NCBI GenBank assembly: GCA_047619485.1
Contig: JBLHKE010000187.1
Location: 1-11,454 of the forward strand
DNA from: JBLHKE01 sp047619485
GTDB lineage: Bacteria > Verrucomicrobiota > Verrucomicrobiia > Verrucomicrobiales > DEV007
DNA: 11,454 bases
Reading direction: 5' to 3'
Shown: positions 5,805-11,454 of the stretch, piece after piece
Numbering within the stretch: position 1 is the stretch's first letter
How the letters are laid out: each line of letters starts with the position of its first letter
Notes under the pieces: generated by a model
Databases searched by the model: none
Told to the model about the DNA's origin: nothing
What the model saw: only the letters and a program-made list of their open reading frames with translations
Made by a program: the position numbers and the translations under genes

Positions 5805-8267
5805 ATGCAGCGCTCCTTCCTCCAGCTTTGTCTGTTGTCGTTTTTTTCCGTCTCTGTGACGGCGGCACCTGATTTCATCAAGGATGTCGCCCCGATCCTA
5901 GAGGTCAATTGCGTGCGCTGCCACAACCCGGAGAAGTCGAAGGGCAAGCTGGAGCTGCACACGCGGGCGGCGGCTTTGAAAGGCGGCTCCGAGGGGGCGG
6001 CTTACATCGCAGGCGATGCGAAGGCCTCTGAGCTGATCCGCCGGGTGATGCTGCCGTTGGAGGACGACGAGTTCATGCCGCACCAGAGCGACCCACTCAC
6101 GAAAGCACAATTGCAGACCTTGAAGCAGTGGGTTGCCGGTGGCGCCGAGTGGCCGCAAGGCGTGGTGCTGGAGCAGAAGAAAGCCTCGGAGGTGGCGGAG
6201 TTGAAAAAGGAGGCACCGCTCGTGCCGGCGACCGCCCCGGGATCAGAGGCGGAGGCGATCGCACGCATTGGAAATATTTTGGATGCCGAAAACGCTAGGG
6301 AGCACCCGGACCTGCAAGTTGCGGGGGCGATCGATGAGCTAGCTTATCTTCGCAAGGCGACGGTAGACCTGATCGGGCGCATCCCGAGCCATGCAGAGAT
6401 CACGGGTTACTTAGAGTGGCCATCGGGAGATCGACGCCGCCTGTTGGTCGAGGGTTTGCTGGAGGAGTCGCGCTTCAACGAACGCTGGACGGTGTTCTTC
6501 GCGGACATGTTGCGGGTGAGGTCGAACGCGACTGGCGGGCGTGAGCTGCTGGCGCACGTGCACCGCTCGGTCGCGGAGAAGAAGCCTTGGGATGAGATGG
6601 CGAGCGAGCTGATCGCGGCGAATGGGGCGACCAAGAAGACGCCGGCTGTTGGGTTCGTCCTCAATGATAATGCCGAGCCGCTCGAGCTGGCGGCGGCGAC
6701 GGCGCAGGTGTTTCTCGGGGTGCGTATGCAATGTGCGATGTGCCATGATCATCCTTTCGATGACTGGAAGCAGAAGGAATTCTACGAGTTTGCTGGGTTC
6801 TTCGGCAAGACCAAGCGCGTCGAGAACCGCTTTAGCCGCCAGGTCTACACGACCGAGGGTCACGAGATGATGGTCAAGTGGCCGCCGGAGCGCGAGAAGC
6901 CACCGACACGCGAAGCGGTCGCACCGAAGTTCCCGTTTGAGTTGGTCTCGTATGAAAAACCGCCACACTTCCTGAAACGCTTCGAGGCGAAGCGCAAGCC
7001 AGCTGAGGCCGCCGGGGTGGCCGAGGGGGAATCGATCGACGACCTGCTAGACATCGATGCCGAGGGCACGGCGAAGGGCGAGACCCTCGGTGTTCTGGCG
7101 GAGGCAATGCGCGAGAGCCGTGACCTCGAGGTGGAGAAAGACGTCTACCGGCAGAGCGAGCTACGCGCCAAGCTGGCCAAGATGGTCACCGACCCGCGCA
7201 ATCCGTATTTTGCCAAGTCGTTCGTAAACCGCATCTGGGCTGAACTCATGGGACGTGGATTCGTCGAGCCGCTGGACAATTTTTCCGACTACAATGAGAT
7301 CAGCCACCCGCAGACGATGGAATACCTCGCGCAAGAATTCACCGCGTCTGGTTTTGATCTGCGCGCACTAGTGAAAATGATCGTGCTCAGTGAACCTTAC
7401 CGCCGCGGGCAACCGCAGGGCGACGTGGAGGCCGGGGTGCTCGAGTTGGCGCGCGAGGTGCATGCTGCGGGAAACGTGCGCCGCATGTTGAGCGAGCCGC
7501 TTTACGATTCGATCGTGCTGGCCGGCCACCTGGATGATTACAAATGGCCGAAGGGCGCAAACGTACGCAAGATCGAGCGGCAGATCCGCGTGCCGATCGG
7601 TGAGCAGCCGAAGACAGATCGCCCAGCGATGTCGGAGGTAGCGATGAATGCAGGCACGATGGAGGACTCCGGTGCTGCGGGCGGCTATGATTTGGAACAG
7701 GGGATCGGCTTGGACTTTGAGGAGATCCTCAAGCAGGCGGATCGCGAGGCGCGCGAAATCGATCGTATGAAGCGCGAGCAGGACGCGAAGCTCAAGGCGG
7801 CCGCACAGGCACGTATGATGGCCGAGGCGAACCGCCCGGCGATGCGCTACACGCTGAAGACGATCGAGGAGGAGATCGACGACAACCCGAAATTCGATAG
7901 CACTCTGCGCATGGCCTCGCCCGCGCCGCCGGCGCACTTCCTGCGTGTCTTTGGGCAGCCGTCGCGCGATCGTCTCGGCGAGTTCCGCGACGAATCGCCG
8001 TCGATGCGCCAGGCGCTGATGATGATCAATGGCAAGGCCATCCACGAGGCCGCCCGCGTCGGCCCGCTCGAGCCGATCCACCAGAAGCTCGGCGATCCCG
8101 AGGCTGCGGTGAAGCATGCGTATCTAGAAATTTTGACCCGCGAGCCGAGTGCGCAGGAACTGGGCGATGCGCAGACTCTTTTAAAATCGGCTGGCGATGT
8201 CGCCACCGGGCTAGCGGATTTGCGCTGGGCGCTTTTCAATTGTCACGAATTTAGATACCTTCCTTAA
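5805..8267 (+). CDS. secreted cytochrome c-like PSCyt1 / DUF1549 / DUF1553 protein
   Basis: An 820-aa exported protein with three domains typical of Planctomycetes and Verrucomicrobia. Residues 1-20 are a signal peptide ending TA-APDF. PSCyt1 (about 21-120) carries one heme motif, CVRCH (36-40), in NCVRCHNPEKSKGKLEL. DUF1549 (about 172-325) starts ELAYLRKATVDLIGRIP and holds a second CXXCH, CAMCH (310-314), followed by DHPFDDW. DUF1553 (about 460-820) starts NPYFAKSFVNRIWAELMGRG and ends with the usual QAL..(I/L)NG segment and WALFNCHEFRYLP. Function is unproven; members sit beside DUF1501 and sulfatase genes and are thought to act in the periplasm, perhaps in redox or glycan breakdown. A Lys/Glu/Arg-rich helical stretch at 638-693 splits DUF1553 from its C-terminal part and looks like a coiled-coil insertion. 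The DUF1501 gene starts 4 bp after its stop. Confidence 0.92.
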   Translation: MQRSFLQLCLLSFFSVSVTAAPDFIKDVAPILEVNCVRCHNPEKSKGKLELHTRAAALKGGSEGAAYIAGDAKASELIRRVMLPLEDDEFMPHQSDPLTKAQLQTLKQWVAGGAEWPQGVVLEQKKASEVAELKKEAPLVPATAPGSEAEAIARIGNILDAENAREHPDLQVAGAIDELAYLRKATVDLIGRIPSHAEITGYLEWPSGDRRRLLVEGLLEESRFNERWTVFFADMLRVRSNATGGRELLAHVHRSVAEKKPWDEMASELIAANGATKKTPAVGFVLNDNAEPLELAAATAQVFLGVRMQCAMCHDHPFDDWKQKEFYEFAGFFGKTKRVENRFSRQVYTTEGHEMMVKWPPEREKPPTREAVAPKFPFELVSYEKPPHFLKRFEAKRKPAEAAGVAEGESIDDLLDIDAEGTAKGETLGVLAEAMRESRDLEVEKDVYRQSELRAKLAKMVTDPRNPYFAKSFVNRIWAELMGRGFVEPLDNFSDYNEISHPQTMEYLAQEFTASGFDLRALVKMIVLSEPYRRGQPQGDVEAGVLELAREVHAAGNVRRMLSEPLYDSIVLAGHLDDYKWPKGANVRKIERQIRVPIGEQPKTDRPAMSEVAMNAGTMEDSGAAGGYDLEQGIGLDFEEILKQADREAREIDRMKREQDAKLKAAAQARMMAEANRPAMRYTLKTIEEEIDDNPKFDSTLRMASPAPPAHFLRVFGQPSRDRLGEFRDESPSMRQALMMINGKAIHEAARVGPLEPIHQKLGDPEAAVKHAYLEILTREPSAQELGDAQTLLKSAGDVATGLADLRWALFNCHEFRYLP

Positions 8268-8271
8268 TGCT

Positions 8272-9546
8272 ATGAAAGATTCAGCCTGCAAAGATTACCA
8301 CATGACGCGCCGCCGGATGCTACAGGCGGCTGGAGGCACTGGTGCCGCGATGTTGGGGATGCCCATCCAGCAACTGTTCGCAGAGATTGGCAAACAGCAC
8401 GCGCCGAAAGCAGAGAGCATGGTGCTCTTCTGGATGGGTGGCGGAATGAGCCACCTCGATACCTGGGACCCGAAGCCGGGACGGCCGACGCAGGGCGAGT
8501 TTAACCCGATCAATACCTCGGCCGATGGCGTGCAGATTTCGGAAATTTTTCCGAAGCTGGCGAAGCAGATGCACCACTGTTCGGTGGTGCGTTCGATCGC
8601 TGGCACGAATGGTGATCACGGTCGCGCGACCTACGAACTCCAGACTTCATACGGCCAGAGCGGCAACCTAGTGCACCCGGGCATGGGCTCGGTCGTGGTG
8701 CACGAGCGCGAACCGCTCGGTGACCTGCCAGCCTTCATCAGCATCGGTGGCATGGCGCCGCGCTCGGGTTATCTCGGACAGCAGTGCGAGGCATACTACA
8801 TCGGTCGCCCTGGTGAACGTGACCCGTATCTAGCTTTCCCGGAGGGGATCTCCCAGGCGCAAGGGAACCGCCGCCTGGATGTGTTGGCCAAGATGAACTC
8901 GCGCAGCTCGAAGTCGATGAACTCGGCGGAGATGAAGGCGACCGAGATTGCGATCAGTGATGCGGTCGACCTGATGAAGAGCCCGGCGCTGAAGGCCTTC
9001 GATCTAGAGAAAGAAGATTCGAAGACGATGGAACGCTATGGCAACACCGAGTTTGGTCGTGGTGCCCTGCTGGCGCGCAAACTGGTGGAGACCGGAGTGC
9101 GATTCGTACAGGTGAACCGTGGCGGCTTCGACAATCACAACGGCATCTTTACCGCGATGCAAAACCACGGCGACGTCATGGACCCAGCGCTGGCCTCACT
9201 GATCGAGGATCTTTCGAGCAGCGGGCGTCTGGACAAGACGCTGGTGATGGTGCTGTCGGAATTCGGTCGCACGCCGCGCATCAACGACGCTGGCGGTCGC
9301 GACCACCACGCGCGCTGCTTCAGTTGTCTGATGGCTGGCGGCGGGACCAAGGGTGGCACAGTGGTCGGAGCTTCAGACGAGGATGGCGTCATGCCAGCCG
9401 AGCGCCCGGTGAAGGTGCCTGACTTGCACGCGACGATCTGCCACGCGCTCGGCGTCGACTTCAAGAAAGAGATCCTAACCCCGCTCGGGCGACCGCTTAC
9501 CCTAGTGAAGAAGGGGGCGGAGCCAGTGGCTGAGTTGTTTGGATAA
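8272..9546 (+). CDS. Tat-exported DUF1501 family protein
   Basis: A 424-aa DUF1501 protein, a family with the alkaline phosphatase/sulfatase fold whose activity is unknown. The N-terminus has a twin-arginine stretch, MTRRRMLQAAGG, followed by a hydrophobic Ala/Gly/Met segment, so export by Tat is likely. Conserved features are GGGMSHLDTWDPKPG with His61, Asp63 and Asp66, then GEFNPI, SIAGTNGDHGRATYE, and the C-terminal LSEFGRTPRIND (328-339) with GGRDHHARCFS (Asp344, His345, His346), plus the closing P-DLHATICHALGVD region. These His/Asp residues are likely metal ligands by analogy with the fold. Two starts are possible: ATG at 8272, 4 bp after the previous stop, and ATG at 8302 directly before TRRRM; I prefer the first because the family often has a short Cys-containing lead-in. 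It is co-transcribed with the PSCyt1/DUF1549/DUF1553 gene, and the pairing is the usual one. Confidence 0.92.
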   Translation: MKDSACKDYHMTRRRMLQAAGGTGAAMLGMPIQQLFAEIGKQHAPKAESMVLFWMGGGMSHLDTWDPKPGRPTQGEFNPINTSADGVQISEIFPKLAKQMHHCSVVRSIAGTNGDHGRATYELQTSYGQSGNLVHPGMGSVVVHEREPLGDLPAFISIGGMAPRSGYLGQQCEAYYIGRPGERDPYLAFPEGISQAQGNRRLDVLAKMNSRSSKSMNSAEMKATEIAISDAVDLMKSPALKAFDLEKEDSKTMERYGNTEFGRGALLARKLVETGVRFVQVNRGGFDNHNGIFTAMQNHGDVMDPALASLIEDLSSSGRLDKTLVMVLSEFGRTPRINDAGGRDHHARCFSCLMAGGGTKGGTVVGASDEDGVMPAERPVKVPDLHATICHALGVDFKKEILTPLGRPLTLVKKGAEPVAELFG

Positions 9547-9677
9547 AGCGGGAATTTGGTTCGGGTGGATCGGGATCGTTCAAGTCGTGCAAAACGCCGC
9601 GTCTGACGTGCCGCTGGCCATGGGCAAACCGACTCATTTGTGTGTGCGGGTTCACTATTGCCGCTAGTACGCTAATT

Positions 9678-11222
9678 CTATCTCTTGTCGAGATTGCGAC
9701 GACGCTCATTGAATGACAGGTAGCGTCCAAAGAAGAGTTTGAGCTGCTGGTCTTTTGAATCGTCGTCGACATCATCCCACGATAGCGAATCGATCCGGTT
9801 CCATTCTTGCTGGGGGAGTCGGGCATACTCTGATGCGAGTAATTCGATCAGGGCACTGTCTGTAGCGGACTTCTGTTGGACGAATTCTGCCGCTGGCAAA
9901 TGTGCAGACTTGGCTCCAAGGATAAACAGGCTGGCGCTGTCGCTAGTGTATTCGCTATCGAAGGCGAATAGGAGATCCTCGCCGTCGCTGTCGTGGAAAC
10001 GGAACCAGACGAACTTACTTTCGCTGCTGAATGGTGGATCCACCCCAGCCCCCTCACTGACCTCCAAGTATCCGTGTTCGATCAATGAAAATGGAGGTTC
10101 ATACCCCGCTAGTGTAGGTGCATGTGTCGAGTCCTGAACCGGCGGTGGTGATTCGGGTAGTGGAGGTTTTGTCGCTATAATCACGCCCGCTAGGATCACT
10201 GCCAGGACAGTGGCGCCCAAGATGATTGGCTTGATCGAACGTCCGGATTTCAGTTGGGGCTGGGGCGGAAAGTTTTTCGCGTCGAGTGCCTCAGCGAAAT
10301 CGGCGGCCGTCTGGAATCGTTCTTCGCGATTCTTGGCTAGAGCTTTGAGGACAACCGCGTCGATGGCGGGTGAAATCGAAGGCTCGATGGTTGAGGGTGC
10401 GGTCGCGGCCTTTTCGCGGATCGCTTTCAGCAGTTCAAAGTGGTTGTCTGATTCGGATCCGAGCGGTGTCCTACCGGTCAGCAGTTCGTAGAGCACGACT
10501 CCGAGGGCGTAGATATCGGAGCGGGTGTCGATGTTGTCCGAACCACCATCGGTCTGCTCTGGACTGAGGTAGGCTGGGGTGCCGATGATGTCGAGCCCGC
10601 CAGTGAGCATGGCGTCTTTTTGCAGGAGCGTGGTCGTCGAGCGTGCGACGCCGAAGTCGATCACCTTCGGCTCGCCGGACTCGAGGTCGACGAGGATGTT
10701 GTCTGGCTTCAGATCACGGTGGACGAGGCCGCGATCATGGGCGTGCTGCATGGCGGCGCAGACATTTTTGAAAAGTGATAGTTTACCGTCGATGCCGAGC
10801 TCACGCGCCTCGCACCAGGCCGTGATAGGTGTGCCGGAGATGAGTTCTAGGGCGATGAACGGTTGTCCGTTAGCGGTGGTGCCGGCTTCGTAGAGCCGGG
10901 CGATGTTCGGGTGGTCGAGGGCGGTGAGCGCCTGGGCTTCGGCACGGAAGCGGCTGATCATGGCTGGGTTACTGATCAAGTCGCGCTTGAGCAATTTTAT
11001 CGCGGCCTCGCGATACATCGGCTCGTGCTGCTCGCCGAAAAAGACTTCGCCAAAAGAGCCTTCGCCGAGCTTTCCGGTCAGCACGTAAGGGCCGGCGTGG
11101 CCGAAGTTTTCGCCGATTGCCGTATCGATCGATATGAATTTCGCGCGGGCGAGTAGGCAGTTAGGGCACTGCTCGGGCGGGCGTCCCTCCGGGATTAGTT
11201 GGTGACACTTTGGGCAGTTCAT
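9678..11222 (-). CDS. transmembrane Ser/Thr protein kinase with N-terminal zinc ribbon
   Basis: A 514-aa bacterial (PknB-like) kinase. Residues 3-22 form a small zinc ribbon, CPKC and CPNC (Cys3, Cys6, Cys19, Cys22). The kinase domain spans about 46-315: P-loop GEGSFGEV (53-60), Lys76 in AAIKLL, the Glu-bearing helix around RAEAQAL, catalytic HRDLKPDN (168-175), DFG (189-191), GTPAYLSPEQ (214-223) and DIYALGVVLYELLTG. All key catalytic residues are present, so it should be active. One transmembrane helix lies at about 331-351, then a Pro-rich linker. The C-terminal 150 residues, outside the membrane, are acidic and aromatic and match nothing I recognise; they may be a sensor. Its ATG overlaps the TGA of the upstream ECF sigma gene (ATGA), implying coupled translation and a functional pair, as in ECF-kinase systems such as EcfP/PknT of Vibrio parahaemolyticus. 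It converges on the DUF1501 gene; no terminator is obvious in the 131 bp between them. Confidence 0.94.
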   Translation of the reverse strand: MNCPKCHQLIPEGRPPEQCPNCLLARAKFISIDTAIGENFGHAGPYVLTGKLGEGSFGEVFFGEQHEPMYREAAIKLLKRDLISNPAMISRFRAEAQALTALDHPNIARLYEAGTTANGQPFIALELISGTPITAWCEARELGIDGKLSLFKNVCAAMQHAHDRGLVHRDLKPDNILVDLESGEPKVIDFGVARSTTTLLQKDAMLTGGLDIIGTPAYLSPEQTDGGSDNIDTRSDIYALGVVLYELLTGRTPLGSESDNHFELLKAIREKAATAPSTIEPSISPAIDAVVLKALAKNREERFQTAADFAEALDAKNFPPQPQLKSGRSIKPIILGATVLAVILAGVIIATKPPLPESPPPVQDSTHAPTLAGYEPPFSLIEHGYLEVSEGAGVDPPFSSESKFVWFRFHDSDGEDLLFAFDSEYTSDSASLFILGAKSAHLPAAEFVQQKSATDSALIELLASEYARLPQQEWNRIDSLSWDDVDDDSKDQQLKLFFGRYLSFNERRRNLDKR

Positions 11223-11454
11223 GGCGTTGTCGTGTTACCGGCAAAAATTCGGTGCAGGTAGTTCACTTCCTCGTCGATCTCCGATGGTTGGTTGACTGTC
11301 TCTGCGATCTCCGCTTCGAGCGCCATCCGGTAGCGCTTGCGTAGGCGGTGGAGTGCGACATGCAACGCGCCGGGTGATACACCGAGTGATATTGCGATCT
11401 CCTCCTGGCTGCCATTGCTGTTTTCTCCCCAGGCGATCGAACCTTTAAGTGCCT
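11219..11454 (-). CDS. ECF RNA polymerase sigma factor, C-terminal fragment (cut by window edge)
   Basis: On the minus strand a frame open from the right edge (first full codon at 11452) gives 77 residues ending in TGA at 11221-11219. It contains the region 4 helix-turn-helix, SQEEIAISLGVSPGALHVAL, followed by HRLRKRYRMALEAEIAETV and SEIDEEVNYLHRIFAG. That ending (HRLR.RYR..L..EI..TV then an acidic E-E-V..L helix) is the hallmark of the kinase-linked ECF family in Planctomycetes, Verrucomicrobia and Acidobacteria. The stop overlaps the kinase start by the sequence ATGA. The N-terminal part (regions 2 and the linker) lies outside the window. It should bind core RNA polymerase and redirect it to target promoters; targets cannot be told from here. 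The fragment at 1-127 is the N-terminus of another member of the same broad family. Confidence 0.88.
   Translation of the reverse strand, partial: ALKGSIAWGENSNGSQEEIAISLGVSPGALHVALHRLRKRYRMALEAEIAETVNQPSEIDEEVNYLHRIFAGNTTTP

Noticed and set aside
7368..8117. 249-codon open frame on the minus strand
   Set aside because: Antisense to the DUF1553 domain; its Arg/His/Leu-rich translation shows no family features.
9547..9677. Possible bidirectional terminator between the converging DUF1501 and kinase genes
   Set aside because: Only a weak 4-bp GC stem (GCGG/CCGC, 9646-9664) with an 11-nt loop and no T-run was found.
1..11454. CRISPR arrays, tRNA or rRNA genes, insertion sequences, phage genes
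   Set aside because: No regularly spaced repeats, no cloverleaf-like segment and no transposase or integrase frame was seen on either strand.

Overview
The window looks like a chromosomal segment from a heterotrophic member of the Verrucomicrobia, or more broadly the Planctomycetes-Verrucomicrobia group. The reasons are a secreted formylglycine-type sulfatase, a two-gene unit of a cytochrome-like PSCyt1/DUF1549/DUF1553 protein with a DUF1501 protein, an ECF sigma factor coupled to a transmembrane Ser/Thr kinase, and short palindromic intergenic repeats. The assignment rests on gene content only and no marker gene was compared.

Layout, left to right. At 1-127 (minus) is the N-terminus of an ECF sigma factor cut by the window edge. 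At 324-1826 (minus) is a secreted sulfatase. A 280-bp spacer with REP-like palindromes follows. From 2107 to 5675 (minus) lies a conserved housekeeping block, in transcription order coaD, yceD (DUF177), rpmF, then a terminator and a gene-free stretch of 350 bp, then plsX and fabH. A divergent promoter region at about 5676-5804 separates this block from a plus-strand pair: the 820-aa PSCyt1/DUF1549/DUF1553 protein (5805-8267) and the Tat-type DUF1501 protein (8272-9546). Converging on it from the right is a Ser/Thr kinase (9678-11222, minus), whose start overlaps the stop of a second ECF sigma factor (11219-11454, minus, C-terminus only).

How the genes work together. coaD makes dephospho-CoA. 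yceD and rpmF serve 23S rRNA and the 50S subunit. plsX and fabH feed phospholipid and fatty acid synthesis, so the minus block links CoA, ribosome and membrane production. The sulfatase and the PSCyt/DUF1501 pair are exported proteins of the kind that expanded in polysaccharide-degrading Planctomycetes and Verrucomicrobia. The sigma-kinase pair is a probable signalling module in which an external signal reaches a sigma factor through a membrane kinase.

Most of the window is ordinary for this group and I see no clear new defence or mobile system. The points most worth a second look are: the two same-family sigma fragments at the window ends; the unrecognised extracytoplasmic domain of the kinase; the two palindromes that share a tail; the terminator that splits rpmF from plsX; and the start codons, none of which has a Shine-Dalgarno motif while most have C at -1.
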